Notes: generated from the sequence alone by a model not told the origin. Counted from the first letter of the stretch, positions 7,159-20,752 are shown. The stretch is 64,000 nucleotides of DNA from Luteimonas salinisoli (GCF_013425525.1 NZ_JACCKA010000091.1:24881-88880); one strand, 5' to 3'. Made by a program: numbers and translations.

Positions 7159-9387
7159 TCAGAACCGGTAGCGAACCCCGACAAAGGCGCTGCGCGGGCG
7201 CCCCGGCCGCGCGCCGTAGGGGCGCCGCGCGGCCAGGTAGGTCTCGCCCAGCAGGTTCTCCACCTTGCCCAGCAGCTCCAGCTCGCCGGCGATGCGCCAG
7301 CTGGCGGCGAGATCGACGATGGTGGCGCCGCCGATGCGTTCCCCGGCCGGGATGTTTCCCTGGCCGGCGGTCTCGCGCATCTCGTCGATCCAGGTCGCGC
7401 TGAGGTCGGCGGACCAGCGCTCGCCTTCGGCGCCGACACCCAGCCACAGCAGCTGCTCGGGCAGGTAGGGCAGGGCGTCGCCCGCGGCCACCTCGCCCCA
7501 TTCCTCGAAGTCGCTGCCGAAGCTATTGCGGAACTCGGCATCGGTCCAGGTATAGCTGGCGCGCAGCGGGAACCGCACCGCGCCGTCGCGATTCGCGGTC
7601 CAGGCCAGGCGGGCTTCCATGCCCGCCATGCGCGCCCGGCCACCGTCGAACTGCGCGCCGATGTCGCAGCCGCCTCCGGTGGACTCGGTGCAGGTGCCGA
7701 CGAGATTGGCGTAGTCGTTGTAGAAGGCCACGGCCTCGCCGGAGAGCCCGCCGCGGTCGAGGCGCACGCCCAGCTCGTGGTTGCGGCTGCGCTCCGGCTC
7801 GGCGTCGGACCCGGGGCCGGGCGGGTTGAAGCCGCGGGTGACGCTGCCGAAAAGCGTCCAGCCCGCGCCCAAGTCCCAGCTTGCGCCGAAGCCGGGGATC
7901 CACTGGTCGATCTCGCTGCGGGTGACGCGGGTCGGCGCCTGCCCGCGGCCTTCGGGCGTGCGCGCGTAGTCCACGCGCTGCAGGCGGATGTCCTCGTAGC
8001 GCAGCCCCGGCGCCAGGGTCAGGCGGCCCACCGAGATCTCGTCGGAGAGGTACCACGACCAGGCTTCGGCGCTGCCGACGCGATTGTCCTGGCTTCCGGG
8101 CAGCCCGGGGGTGGTCAGCAGCATCCGGCCGTCCTGCATCCGGTAGCGATCGTCCTGCTGGAAGCGGTCCTCCTCGTCCTCGTGGTAGCGCACGCTCGCC
8201 TGCAGCTGGTGCGATGCATGCGCGCCGTCGATGCGCCAGCCTAGCGCCGTCTGCACCCCGCGCGCCTCGTAGGCGCGGTTGTTGTTGCGGATGCGCAGCG
8301 CGTCGGCGGGCGAGTCGCCGCCGGTGAGCCAGGCGAATTCGGCGGCGAAGGCGTCCGGGTCGGCCAGCACCGCGCCGAGGCCGGTGCCGGCGACGTCCTG
8401 CAGCTTGTACCAGGCGCGGGTGGTCTCGTGGCGATAGACGACGGTGCTCAGGTCGACGCGATCGTTGAAGGCGATGGCATGGCGCAGCTGCGCGTCGGTG
8501 TGCTCGACCTCGATGTCGTCGAGCCGGCTGGCGGCGTAGCGGCGGTACGGGGTCGCGCGGAAATCCGCCTCGGCGAGGCCGAGATAGGTCTCGTCGGAGT
8601 CCTGGTCGCTGCGGCCCAGGCGCAATTCGACGCGCTGGGCCGGGCCGTCGCGGGAGTCGCTGGTCCAGGCCAGCTTGACCAGGCTGTCCTGCAGGTCGTA
8701 GCCGGTGTCGCCGCCGCCGTCGAGCCGCTTGAAGCCGTCGCTGTGCTGCTGCACGGTCTCGACCAGGAAGCCGAAGCCGTTGTCCTGCCGTCCGCCGAGC
8801 CAGGCGTGGCCGAGGACGGTGTCGTCGCGGCCGAACAGCACGCTGGCATGCCCGCCGAGGGGCGCCTCGGGAATCGGGGTGGAGATGAGGTTGATCGCGC
8901 CACCGGTGGTGCGGGGCCCGTTGCGCACTGCGGCCGCACCCTTGAGGATCTCCACGGCGCTCATTCGCGCGGCCGTGGGAAAGTAGTAGGCGGCGGGGGC
9001 GGCGTAGGCCGCCGGGGCGATCAGCACGCCGTCCTCCATCAGGGTGATGCGGCTGCTGCGGTCGATGCCGGAGCCGCGGATGCCGATGTTCGGGCGCAGG
9101 CCGTAGCCGTCCTCCTCGATCACGTAGACGCCGGGCGCCTGCCGCAGCACGCGCTGGATGTCGGTATGGGAAAAATCCTGCAGCGCGTCGATGCCGATGT
9201 ACTGGGCGGCGCCGGTGATCTCCCGGGCGCGCGCGGCGCTGCCGATCACCTGGATCCGGTCGAGGGTGTTGGCATCGGTGGCTGGGGCCGACTCCGCGTA
9301 CACGGGGCCATGGAGTGCGGCCAGAAGCGCCAGGCACAGGATTGCGCCCTGCGGACGGCGGGCGAGGGTCTCTCGGAAATTCGGCAT
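7159..9387 (-). CDS. TonB-dependent outer-membrane receptor (FecA-like)
   Basis: A 742-residue outer-membrane receptor. A signal peptide (residues 1-31, ending near VYA|ES) is followed by a TonB-box-like segment DRIQVIG, a plug domain (about 60-170; LRQAPGVYVIEEDGYGLRPNIGIRGSG), and a 22-strand barrel ending in the aromatic FVGVRYRF. The plug sequence resembles FecA-like siderophore receptors, but there is no N-terminal signalling domain and no adjacent sigma/anti-sigma pair. A Fur-box-like sequence (9438-9456) lies about 50 bases upstream of the start, so iron repression is likely. The ferric ligand cannot be told from sequence. It is monocistronic and ends convergent with the aminotransferase gene. 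Confidence 0.93.
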   Translation of the reverse strand: MPNFRETLARRPQGAILCLALLAALHGPVYAESAPATDANTLDRIQVIGSAARAREITGAAQYIGIDALQDFSHTDIQRVLRQAPGVYVIEEDGYGLRPNIGIRGSGIDRSSRITLMEDGVLIAPAAYAAPAAYYFPTAARMSAVEILKGAAAVRNGPRTTGGAINLISTPIPEAPLGGHASVLFGRDDTVLGHAWLGGRQDNGFGFLVETVQQHSDGFKRLDGGGDTGYDLQDSLVKLAWTSDSRDGPAQRVELRLGRSDQDSDETYLGLAEADFRATPYRRYAASRLDDIEVEHTDAQLRHAIAFNDRVDLSTVVYRHETTRAWYKLQDVAGTGLGAVLADPDAFAAEFAWLTGGDSPADALRIRNNNRAYEARGVQTALGWRIDGAHASHQLQASVRYHEDEEDRFQQDDRYRMQDGRMLLTTPGLPGSQDNRVGSAEAWSWYLSDEISVGRLTLAPGLRYEDIRLQRVDYARTPEGRGQAPTRVTRSEIDQWIPGFGASWDLGAGWTLFGSVTRGFNPPGPGSDAEPERSRNHELGVRLDRGGLSGEAVAFYNDYANLVGTCTESTGGGCDIGAQFDGGRARMAGMEARLAWTANRDGAVRFPLRASYTWTDAEFRNSFGSDFEEWGEVAAGDALPYLPEQLLWLGVGAEGERWSADLSATWIDEMRETAGQGNIPAGERIGGATIVDLAASWRIAGELELLGKVENLLGETYLAARRPYGARPGRPRSAFVGVRYRF

Positions 9388-9437
9388 CGGGGCGGGTCAG
9401 AAGTTGGGGGAAAGGCCGGGCTCGGCTCGATGCGATT

Positions 9438-9456
9438 GTAAATGATAATGATACGT
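9438..9456 (-). promoter_or_regulatory. Putative Fur box upstream of the TonB-dependent receptor
   Basis: The plus-strand text GTAAATGATAATGATACGT matches the GATAAT-GATAAT-type hexamer array of Fur operators. It sits 51-69 bases before the receptor start codon, in an AT-rich patch within otherwise GC-rich DNA. This position suits promoter occlusion by Fe-Fur. Confidence 0.8.
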
Positions 9457-9493
9457 ATTGACGAAAACGGTCGGCCGGGTCTGGCCCGCCGTC

Positions 9494-9683
9494 GTAGAGC
9501 GGAGCTTGCTCCGCTGCTCCCGGCTCCGGAGCCCACGCAGCCGAGCAAGCTCGGCTCTACGAGGCCCCGGAGCCCACGCAGCCGAGCAAGCTCGGCTCTA
9601 CGAGGCCCCGGAGCCCACGCAGCCGAGCAAGCTCGGCTCTACGGGGCTACGGAGCCCACGCAGCAGAGCGAGTTCGGCTCTAC
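9494..9683. repeat. Array of GTAG/CTAC palindromic repeats (SMAG/REP-like)
   Basis: One forward unit starting GTAGAGCGGAGCTTGCTCCGC (9494) faces four reverse units ending GCTCGGCTCTAC at 9560, 9601, 9642 and 9683, a period of 41 bases. Each unit has a hairpin core (CCGAGCAAGCTCGG, degenerate as CAGAGCGAGTTCGG in the last) and the terminal tetranucleotide GTAG, as in the SMAG repeats described in Stenotrophomonas maltophilia. The common linker is GAGCCCACGCAG. The last unit overlaps the stop codon of the metB-like gene. No associated RAYT transposase gene is present here. Confidence 0.9.
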
Positions 9684-10804
9684 AGCCCGGTCAATCCCTG
9701 GCGCAGATCCTCGATCAGATCCTCGACGTGCTCCAGGCCGACAGACAGCCGCAGCAGCCCCGGCGGGGAGACCGGCCGGTCTCCCTCCACCGAGGCACGG
9801 TGTTCGACCAGCGATTCGCAGCCGCCCAGCGAGGTGGCATTGGTGAACAGCCGCAGCGCGCCGGCCAGCCCAAGCGCCGCGTCGCGTCCCCCGCGCAACT
9901 CGATGCTGAGCATGCCGCCGGCGTCATCCATCTGCCGTGCGGCGACCGCGTGGCCGGGGTGCGACGCGAGCCCGGGATAGTGGACCCGCTCGACCTGCGG
10001 TTGCACGGCGAGGAATTCCGCGACCCGGCGCGCATTGGCGCAGTGCACCGCCATCCGCGCCGGCAGCGACCGGCAGCCGCGCAGCGTCAGCCAGGCACTG
10101 AACGGTGCCAGCGTGGCGCCGGTGGCGTGCAGGCGGCGCGCCACCCGTGCGAAGCAGGCGTCGGCGCGCGCGAACGCCAGCGCCCCGCCGAGCACGTCGC
10201 TGTGGCCGCCGAAGTACTTGGTGGTCGAATGCATGACCACGTCGGCACCGAGCGCCAGCGGCCGCTGCAGCACCGGCGTGGCGAAGGTGTTGTCGCAGGC
10301 GAGCAGCGCGCCGTGCTCGTGGGCGATCGCCGCCAGTGCGGCGACGTCGCTCACCGCCAGCAGCGGATTGGACGGCGTCTCGACCCAGACCAGGGCCGCC
10401 CCGCCCGCACAGGCGGCACGCACCGCCGCCGGGTCGGTGGTGTCGACCGCGATCGCTTCGATGCCCCGCTCCGGAAGGAACTCCGCCGCCAGCACGCGCA
10501 GGCCGGTATAGCAGTCTTGCGGGAACAGGACCCTGGTGCGGGGGCCGAGCGAATCGAGCAGCGCCGAGATCGCCGCCATGCCGGAGGCGAAGGTCAGCGC
10601 CGCAGCGGCTCCCTCCAGCGCGGCGATGGCGGCGCGCAGGCGGTCGTTGGTCGGGTCGCCCTCGCGCTGGTACTCGTAGCCGGCCGCGCGTTCGGCGGCC
10701 GGCCCGTGGCGGAAGGTGGTGGACAGATGGATCGGCGGCGACAGCGCGCCGGTGGCGGCGTCGGCGTCGCCGCCGGCGTGGATGGCGAGGGTTTCCAGGC
10801 GCAT
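9680..10804 (-). CDS. Trans-sulfuration PLP enzyme (cystathionine gamma-synthase / beta-lyase type)
   Basis: A 374-residue Cys/Met-metabolism PLP enzyme. It starts MRLETLAIHAGGDAD, with PPIHLSTTFRHG, the YEYQREGDPTNDRL block and the PLP-lysine motif HSTTKYFGGHSDVLGG near residue 200. The family makes or cleaves cystathionine, or forms homocysteine by O-acyl-homoserine sulfhydrylation. The sequence alone does not decide between MetB, MetC and MetZ, so no symbol is given. The gene lies 54 bases after the HAD gene in a minus-strand run thiE-hemL-HAD-this gene. Its TAG stop is formed by the GTAG end of the last palindromic repeat at 9650-9683, so the C-terminus may have been set by repeat insertion. 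Confidence 0.9.
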   Translation of the reverse strand: MRLETLAIHAGGDADAATGALSPPIHLSTTFRHGPAAERAAGYEYQREGDPTNDRLRAAIAALEGAAAALTFASGMAAISALLDSLGPRTRVLFPQDCYTGLRVLAAEFLPERGIEAIAVDTTDPAAVRAACAGGAALVWVETPSNPLLAVSDVAALAAIAHEHGALLACDNTFATPVLQRPLALGADVVMHSTTKYFGGHSDVLGGALAFARADACFARVARRLHATGATLAPFSAWLTLRGCRSLPARMAVHCANARRVAEFLAVQPQVERVHYPGLASHPGHAVAARQMDDAGGMLSIELRGGRDAALGLAGALRLFTNATSLGGCESLVEHRASVEGDRPVSPPGLLRLSVGLEHVEDLIEDLRQGLTGL

Positions 10805-10858
10805 GGATCGGTTCCGTGGCGGTGCACCCGCAGGTTGCGGGAGCGGTCCCGGGAGAAG

Positions 10859-11524
10859 CTAGCCGATCCCGGCGCCGATTGCGTGCGCGCCCGGGTCCGG
10901 CTGCAGCGCGAAGCCGTGGCGGCGCAGCGCGGCGCCCAGGCTCGCCGCATCCGCCACGCATTCCGCGTGCAGGCCCACCGCGCGGGCGCCGGCCACGTTG
11001 GCGGGCTTGTCGTCGAGGAACAGCGCCTGTCCGGGCGCGGTATCGAAATGCGCCAGCGCGCGCCGGAAGATCGCGGCATCCGGTTTGCGCATGCACAGCG
11101 CGCCCGAGCACAGCACCGCGCCCTCGAGAACCGGGAACAGCGGCGCCAGCAGCGTCCGGCAGGCCTCTGCGAGCAATGCGCCGTTGTTGGTCAGGATCCC
11201 GACCCGCGCCTGCGCGGCCACCGCCTGCGCCAGCGCGACGACCGCCGGGTCGACGCTGCTTCCGGCCACCCGGGAAGCGATCCACAGCGCCTCGTCGACC
11301 GGTGCGCCCAGCCCCGCCCCGAGCCTGTCCAGATAGGTGGCGGTATCGATCAGGCCGCCGTCGTAGTCGCTTTCCAGGCCCGACTCGAACAGCACCTGGG
11401 AGACGCGTTCCCCTGCGACGCCGCAGCCCTGCGCAAGATGCGCGATGCGCGCCTGGTGCGAATAGCGGGCCAGCACGTCGTCGAAGTCGAACAGCACCAG
11501 CTGCGGCAGCGAAGCCCCGTTCAT
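10859..11524 (-). CDS. HAD-superfamily hydrolase
   Basis: A 221-residue haloacid dehalogenase-like hydrolase of the subfamily that includes YihX-type phosphatases. Motif I is [13 protein letters not shown] (residues about 9-21; D-x-D nucleophile pair), motif II is the ILTNNG segment, motif III is the lysine in [13 protein letters not shown], and motif IV is [10 protein letters not shown]. The cap domain is a small helical insert. Its ATG overlaps the hemL stop (ATGA, 11521-11524), so translation is probably coupled to hemL. A sugar-phosphate or nucleotide substrate is likely, but which one cannot be read. Confidence 0.88.
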   Translation of the reverse strand: MNGASLPQLVLFDFDDVLARYSHQARIAHLAQGCGVAGERVSQVLFESGLESDYDGGLIDTATYLDRLGAGLGAPVDEALWIASRVAGSSVDPAVVALAQAVAAQARVGILTNNGALLAEACRTLLAPLFPVLEGAVLCSGALCMRKPDAAIFRRALAHFDTAPGQALFLDDKPANVAGARAVGLHAECVADAASLGAALRRHGFALQPDPGAHAIGAGIG

Positions 11525-12813
11525 GCGCGGGCGGCAGCGAACGCCTCGCGCGCGGCGTCGACGGTGGCAGCGACGATGGTTTCGTCGTGCGCGGCCGAGA
11601 CGAATCCCGCCTCGAACGCCGACGGCGCCAGGAACACCCCGCGCGCGAGCATGGCGCGGAAGAAGCGCGCGAACGCCGCGGCGTCGCAGGCCACCGCGCC
11701 GGCGTAGGTATCGACGGCCGGCGCCGCGGTGAAGAACAGCCCGAACATCGCGCCGACGCGATTGGTGGTGAGCGGCACGCCGGAATCGCGCGCCGCCGCC
11801 TCGAGGCCGTCGCACAGGGCGTTGGCCGTGGCCTCCAGTCGCTGGTGGAACTCCGGTTCCTGCACCAGTTCCAGCATCGCCAGGCCCGCCGCCATCGCCA
11901 CCGGGTTTCCGCTCAGGGTCCCGGCCTGGTACACCGGGCCCGCCGGCGAGACCTGCTCCATCAGCTCGCGGCGGCCGCCGTAGGCGCCGACCGGCATGCC
12001 GCCGCCGATGATCTTGCCGAAGGTGCTGAGGTCCGGAGTCACCCCGTAGCGCGCCTGGGCGCCGCCGAGGGCGACGCGGAAGCCGGTCATCACCTCGTCG
12101 AAGATCAGCACCGCGCCGTGGCGGGTGCACAGTTCGCGCAGGTGCGGGAGATAGCCGTCGCGCGGCGGCAGGCAGTTGGCGTTGCCTACCACCGGCTCGA
12201 TGATCAGCCCGGCGATGTCGTCGCCGGAGCGGTCGAACAGCGCGGTTGCGGCGTCGAAGTCGTTGTAGGGCAGGGTGAGGGTCAGGTCCGCGAGCGCCTT
12301 GGGCACGCCGGGCGAGTCGGGCACGCCGAAGGTCAGGGCGCCGCTGCCAGCCTTGACCAGGAAGGAGTCGCCATGGCCGTGGTAGCAGCCCTCGAACTTG
12401 ACGATGCGCGCCCGTCCGGTGGCGCCGCGCGCCAGGCGGATCGCCGACAGGGTCGCCTCGGTGCCGGAATTGACCATCCGCACCATCTCGCAGGACGGCA
12501 CCAGCCGGGCGAGGGTTTCGGCCATCGTCACCTCGGCCGCGCAGGGCGCCCCGAAGGACAGCCCGTCGCGCGCCGCGCGCTCGACCGCCTCGCGCACCCG
12601 CGGATGGTTGTGGCCGGCGATCATCGGCCCCCACGAGCCGACGTAGTCGATGTAGCGGTTGCCGTCGACGTCGAACAGATACGGGCCGTCGGCGCGCGCG
12701 ACGAAGAACGGCTCGCCGCCGACCGAGCGGAAGGCGCGTACCGGGGAATTCACGCCTCCGGGCATCAGTTCGCGGGCGCGGGCGAAGAGGGCGTTCGAGC
12801 GGGACTGGTTCAT
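11521..12813 (-). CDS. hemL: Glutamate-1-semialdehyde 2,1-aminomutase
   Basis: A 430-residue class III PLP enzyme that converts glutamate-1-semialdehyde to 5-aminolevulinate in the C5 haem pathway. The N-terminus [28 protein letters not shown] is typical of HemL. Further motifs are [53 protein letters not shown] and [18 protein letters not shown], which holds the PLP lysine near residue 265. Length matches the family. It sits 83 bases after thiE and overlaps the next gene by four bases. This operon-like run mixes cofactor biosynthesis with a HAD phosphatase. Confidence 0.96.
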   Translation of the reverse strand: MNQSRSNALFARARELMPGGVNSPVRAFRSVGGEPFFVARADGPYLFDVDGNRYIDYVGSWGPMIAGHNHPRVREAVERAARDGLSFGAPCAAEVTMAETLARLVPSCEMVRMVNSGTEATLSAIRLARGATGRARIVKFEGCYHGHGDSFLVKAGSGALTFGVPDSPGVPKALADLTLTLPYNDFDAATALFDRSGDDIAGLIIEPVVGNANCLPPRDGYLPHLRELCTRHGAVLIFDEVMTGFRVALGGAQARYGVTPDLSTFGKIIGGGMPVGAYGGRRELMEQVSPAGPVYQAGTLSGNPVAMAAGLAMLELVQEPEFHQRLEATANALCDGLEAAARDSGVPLTTNRVGAMFGLFFTAAPAVDTYAGAVACDAAAFARFFRAMLARGVFLAPSAFEAGFVSAAHDETIVAATVDAAREAFAAARA

Positions 12814-12896
12814 GTCGGGTCCTGTGGCGATGCGGTGGCGCCACCGCGGTCGGCGGATTCGCGTGCGTGCGGCGACGCCCAGAGACGCTGGTCGAA

Positions 12897-13538
12897 TCAG
12901 GTCGCGCCGGGGGCGTCGAAGCAGCGTCGCAGGGAGCGCGCTGCGGCCGCCGGGTCGCCGGCCTCGAACACGCCGCCGATGACCGCGATCAGGTCCGCGC
13001 CCGCCTCCACCAGCGGCCCGGCATTGTCGGCGGTGATGCCGCCGATCGCCACCCTTGGCAGCCCCCAGCGGGCGGCGGCGCCCAGCAGCTCCGGACCGGC
13101 GCGGCGCGCTGCGGTCTTGCTCCGGGTCGGGAAGAACGCGCCGAAAGCGAGATAGCTGGCGCCCGCCGCCGTCGCGCGCGCGGCCCGCGCCAGGTCGTCG
13201 TAGCAGGACACCCCGATGATCGCGTCGACGCCGAGCGCCGCGCGCGCCGCCGCCGGATCGCCGTCGTCCTCTCCCAGATGCAGTCCGTCGGCGCCCACCG
13301 CGCGCGCGAGGTCCAGGTCGTCGTTGACGATCAGCGGCACGCCGGCGGCGCTGCAGCGCTTCCGCAGCGCGGCGGCCTGCTCCCGGCGCAGGTCCGCGCT
13401 GGCCGCCTTGTTGCGGTATTGCAGCCACGTGGCCTCGCCGAGCACGGCGTCGACGCGGCGCAGCAGCTGCGTGGTGTCCGGTTCGTCCGGCGTGACCAGG
13501 TAGAGGCCCCGGGGTGACGGGGCTGGGGGTCCGTTCAT
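12897..13538 (-). CDS. thiE: Thiamine-phosphate synthase
   Basis: A 213-residue TIM-barrel enzyme that joins HMP-PP and thiazole phosphate to make thiamine phosphate. Motifs are [51 protein letters not shown] and the phosphate-binding end [29 protein letters not shown]. Two ATGs are six bases apart (13544 and 13538); the second is better spaced from a GGAA sequence. A longer frame to 13625 adds unrelated residues. It is divergent from rubredoxin with 68 bases between. I saw no TPP-riboswitch-like fold in that short gap. Confidence 0.94.
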   Translation of the reverse strand: MNGPPAPSPRGLYLVTPDEPDTTQLLRRVDAVLGEATWLQYRNKAASADLRREQAAALRKRCSAAGVPLIVNDDLDLARAVGADGLHLGEDDGDPAAARAALGVDAIIGVSCYDDLARAARATAAGASYLAFGAFFPTRSKTAARRAGPELLGAAARWGLPRVAIGGITADNAGPLVEAGADLIAVIGGVFEAGDPAAAARSLRRCFDAPGAT

Positions 13539-13606
13539 GCGCATCGGTTCCGAAACAGGCCTGCAGATGGGACAATGGCCCATTCCGCAACGCAGTGCAC
13601 CTTCGG

Positions 13607-13798
13607 ATGAACCAGCCCGCCACACAGGCCGCCTTCCGCACCTGGATGTGCGTCGTCTGCGGCTTCATCTACGACGAGGCCGCGGGATTGCCCGAGGAGG
13701 GCATCGCTCCCGGCACGCGCTGGGAGGACGTGCCCGAGGACTGGACCTGTCCCGACTGCGGCGTCACCAAGGACGATTTCGAGATGATGCCGCTGTAG
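13607..13798 (+). CDS. rubA: Rubredoxin
   Basis: A 63-residue iron-sulfur electron carrier with one mononuclear Fe(Cys)4 site. The ligands are in [14 protein letters not shown] (CxxC, residues 15-18) and [13 protein letters not shown] (CxxC, residues 48-51), with the conserved [15 protein letters not shown] between them. The start ATG follows a GGATGA context; the upstream in-frame extension is not family-like. No rubredoxin reductase or alkane hydroxylase lies nearby, so the partner is unknown. It is divergent from thiE and convergent with the SirB1 gene. Confidence 0.95.
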   Translation: MNQPATQAAFRTWMCVVCGFIYDEAAGLPEEGIAPGTRWEDVPEDWTCPDCGVTKDDFEMMPL

Positions 13799-13836
13799 GA
13801 CGCGTTCCGCTCCGCCGGGCCGCGTTCCAGGGTCCG

Positions 13837-14682
13837 TCAATTCAGGCGCCCGGGGTCGCCGCTCGCCTCGATCAGGTACTCGCGCATCGCCCGGGCGTCG
13901 GGCGCGTCGGGCGCCAGCAGCAGATAGCGTCCGAGGTCCTGGCGCGCGCCGCGGCGGTAGTCGAGCTGCAGGTAGCCGAGCCCACGGTCGCGCAGCGCCT
14001 CGGCATCGTCGGGCAGCAGCTTGAGCACGCGGTCGGCGCAGCGCACGGCGCGCGCCCAGTCGCCGCTCTCGGCGTACACGCCGTGCAGGTTGCGCAGCAT
14101 TCGGCCGAGGATCGCGCGGTGGGAGGCGGGATGCAGGATCTGCTGCAGCACGTGGTCGTCGATCGCGCTTCCGCCCACGTGCGGTCGCGCGCGTTCGCGC
14201 AGTTCGTCGACGTCGAGCGGGCGGCCGCGATTGAACGGATCCATCACCAGCAGGCCGTCGTCCACCGGCAGCCGCACCAGGAAGTGGCCGGGAAACGACA
14301 CCCCGTCCAGCGGCATGCCCAGGCGCCTGGCGACTTCCATCTGCACCAGCGCCAGCGAGATCGGAATGCCCAGGCGCCGTTCGAACACCTCGTTGAGATA
14401 GCTGTTGCGCGGGTCGTAGTACTCGTCGTGGTTGCCGCTGTATCCGACCTCGTCGAACAGGTATTCGTTGACGGCCAGCATCTTCAGCGGCCATAGCGGA
14501 ATCGACCCGAGGCGCGGACGCAGCTGTTCGACGTGGCGCTGGAGCACGCCGTCGTATTGCCGGGGATCGAGGTCGGGGTATTCGTCGCGGGCGATCAGCA
14601 GCGCGGTGCCGAGCAGGGGGATCGAGGCGTCGTCTAGCGCGGCCAGCCTGTCCCAGTCCGGCAGCGGGGATTCGCGGTCCAT
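13837..14682 (-). CDS. SirB1/transglutaminase-like protein with TPR-type C-terminus
   Basis: A 281-residue protein of the SirB1 N-terminal domain family (transglutaminase-like, often annotated as a tetratricopeptide protein). Family blocks are YFDPRNSYLNEV-like (here YYDPRNSYLNEVFERRLGI), PISLALVQMEVARRLGMPLDG and GVSFPGHFLVR. The C-terminal 90 residues contain helical repeats (RNLHGVYAESGDWARAVRCADRVLKLLPDDAEALRDRG) of TPR type. The start MDRESPLPDW is chosen because it begins the conserved region; an earlier in-frame ATG would add MAQAWA-like residues only. It ends shortly after rubredoxin on the opposite strand. Molecular function is not established. Confidence 0.85.
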   Translation of the reverse strand: MDRESPLPDWDRLAALDDASIPLLGTALLIARDEYPDLDPRQYDGVLQRHVEQLRPRLGSIPLWPLKMLAVNEYLFDEVGYSGNHDEYYDPRNSYLNEVFERRLGIPISLALVQMEVARRLGMPLDGVSFPGHFLVRLPVDDGLLVMDPFNRGRPLDVDELRERARPHVGGSAIDDHVLQQILHPASHRAILGRMLRNLHGVYAESGDWARAVRCADRVLKLLPDDAEALRDRGLGYLQLDYRRGARQDLGRYLLLAPDAPDARAMREYLIEASGDPGRLN

Positions 14683-14729
14683 GGCCCAAGCCTGCGCCGC
14701 ATGCCTGCGTAGCGCAAGGCGCGGGCGGA

Positions 14730-15182
14730 TCAGCGGGCTTCGGCGATGCCCGGGCCGAGCCGGAGTTCGTCGCCGTCGCGCAGGCCCAGCCGCGCCGCTT
14801 CGCCCGCATTCAGCTCCAGCACGTAGCGTGCCGGCGCCGAACTCGGGTACGCGGGGCAACCCACGCCGCTGACGCAGGGGGGAACGTCGCGCTGTTGCGA
14901 AACCAGGCGCAGCCCGTTGTCGAAGTACAGGATGTCCAGGGGAATGCGCGTGTTCTTCATCCAGTAGGCCTGGCGCTCCTCGCGCTCGTGGATGAACAGC
15001 ATCCCGCGGCCAGCGTCCAGGGCGTCGCGGAACATGAGGCCGCGGGCCCGGGACTGGTCGTCGGCCGCGATTTCCACCAGGTAGCGGTGCCCGCCCACTT
15101 CCACCCACGGTTCGCGGGCGCTGGCGCAAGCCGCGCAGAGCAGGAGGACCAGCGGCAGGATCAGGTGTCGGAAGGTCGGCAT
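14730..15182 (-). CDS. DUF192 family exported protein
   Basis: A 150-residue protein with an N-terminal signal peptide (MPTFRHLILPLVLLLCAACASA), cleaved probably after ASA; CAAC could alternatively be a poor lipobox. The mature part is a DUF192 domain with the signatures RGLMFRDALDAGRGMLFIHE, YWMKNTRIPLDILYFDNGLRLV and the VLELNAGEAARLGL end. The family is widespread but its function is unknown; periplasmic location is inferred. The ATG is at the first residue of the signal peptide; the long frame upstream is not coding-like. It lies 47 bases upstream of the SirB1 gene in the same direction and may be co-transcribed with it. Confidence 0.87.
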   Translation of the reverse strand: MPTFRHLILPLVLLLCAACASAREPWVEVGGHRYLVEIAADDQSRARGLMFRDALDAGRGMLFIHEREERQAYWMKNTRIPLDILYFDNGLRLVSQQRDVPPCVSGVGCPAYPSSAPARYVLELNAGEAARLGLRDGDELRLGPGIAEAR

Positions 15183-15382
15183 GGGGGAAGTGGTCCGGGT
15201 CTTGGGGGCGTGTCCAGGCGACGATCCTGCAGGCGGGCGCGCTGCGTCAAGAAGAATCCAGGCCGGAAGCCGCTGGACCCCCTTCCCAGGCCATCGCAAC
15301 CAGTGCACAATGCGCCCCCCGCGACGGAGCGGCCGGCTCGCCGGCTCCCGGGACGGGGCGGAGAATCGACCATCGTGAGGTG

Positions 15383-15410
15383 TTGACGTTCTCCGAAACC
15401 GCGCTAGAAT
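15383..15410 (+). promoter_or_regulatory. rRNA operon promoter P1
   Basis: A -35 element TTGACG (15383-15388) and a -10 element TAGAAT (15405-15410) are 16 bases apart, followed by a GTGCGGCTCC initiation region. It shares the flanking words GTGTTGACG and CGCGCTA with the second block 102 bases downstream. Confidence 0.8.
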
Positions 15411-15484
15411 GTGCGGCTCCCTCGACGGGAAGCGCCTTCGGGCCGGAACGTTGAACGGATGGCAAGGTCGCCCCGAAATGGGTG

Positions 15485-15512
15485 TTGACGAAAGCCAAAG
15501 TCGCGCTAAGAT
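15485..15512 (+). promoter_or_regulatory. rRNA operon promoter P2
   Basis: A -35 element TTGACG (15485-15490) and a -10 element TAAGAT (15507-15512) have a 16-base spacer, followed by GGGCGGCTCA. It is nearly the same block as P1, consistent with tandem rRNA promoters. Confidence 0.8.
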
Positions 15513-15574
15513 GGGCGGCTCACCTCGGCGGAAGTCGAGGATTGCGGATCCAGGCGCTGAGGCCTGATCCCGAA

Positions 15575-15588
15575 GTTCTTTGACAGTG
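15575..15588 (+). promoter_or_regulatory. boxA-like antitermination site in the rrn leader
   Basis: The sequence GTTCTTTGACAGTG resembles the boxA element bound by NusB-S10 in rRNA leaders. A similar ATCTTTGAAAAT occurs before 23S near 17720. The match is partial. Confidence 0.45.
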
Positions 15589-15766
15589 TGCGCAGGTGAC
15601 TTGTGCGGGCGTCTGGCGGGTGGATGACCATCCAACTTGCAGACGTTCGTAACAGAGCAACAAGTCAATTCAAATGCATGCAAATGCAAGCGAGTAATTT
15701 GGGGCTCAGGAGCGACGACTGCACTCAAGCAATTGACCGAGTCCTTCGGGACGAAGTCGCAATACT

Positions 15767-17311
<1,545 letters not shown>

Positions 17312-17416
17312 AGAGAACCGGACGGCATACGCCTGTCCAGGCGTCCGCACAAGTGACCTGCATCCAGTAGTTCCCGGCGACATGTCAAGCATGTCTGCCG
17401 CGGGAGCGTCCCTTAC

Positions 17417-17492
17417 GGGGCCATAGCTCAGCTGGGAGAGCACCTGCTTTGCAAGCAGGGGGTCGTCGGTTCGATCCCGACTGGCTCCACCA
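17417..17492 (+). tRNA. tRNA-Ala (UGC)
   Basis: A 76-base tRNA with acceptor GGGGCCA / TGGCTCC, D-arm AGCTCAGCTGGGAGAGC, anticodon loop TTTGCAA (UGC), T-arm GGTTCGATCCC and an encoded CCA. It lies in the 16S-23S spacer, first of two tRNAs. Confidence 0.98.
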
Positions 17493-17561
17493 CGCTCCCC
17501 CGGTCATGCGGACTTCCTCGTGCGTCGGCCTGGTTGGCCGGACCCGAGGGCGAGCATCTTC

Positions 17562-17638
<77 letters not shown>

Positions 17639-17871
17639 TCGATGCGACTCCCGCAAAGAACACTGGATGACCTGCACACACTCAAGAATTGATGCGCAGC
17701 GGCGCTGAAGCCGTTGCGATGATCTTTGAAAATCGGGATGTAGCGAAGCGTTTGAGACGAATGTCCAGACGTGTCGTAGAGGCTAAGGCGGGGGCTTCGA
17801 GCCCCTGAAATGAAACTTGAATGTCGTTGATATTCGCAACGATGTGGCCCCGAGGCGACTTGGGGTTATAT

Positions 17872-20752
<2,881 letters not shown>

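Larger units (their letters stand above)
15183..15766. other. Non-coding leader of the rRNA operon
   Basis: This 584-base interval has no gene. The first 200 bases, back to the DUF192 start, show no obvious features. From 15380 on it carries two promoter blocks and the 16S leader with a boxA-like antitermination site. The sequence becomes AT-richer from about 15600. Confidence 0.8.

Noticed and set aside
9494..9683. CRISPR-like periodic array
   Set aside because: The units are themselves palindromic and near identical across the whole 41-base period, with no variable spacers and no cas genes.
13539..13606. TPP riboswitch upstream of thiE
   Set aside because: The divergent gap is only 68 bases and lacks the conserved CUGAGA/ACCUGA-type TPP aptamer core.
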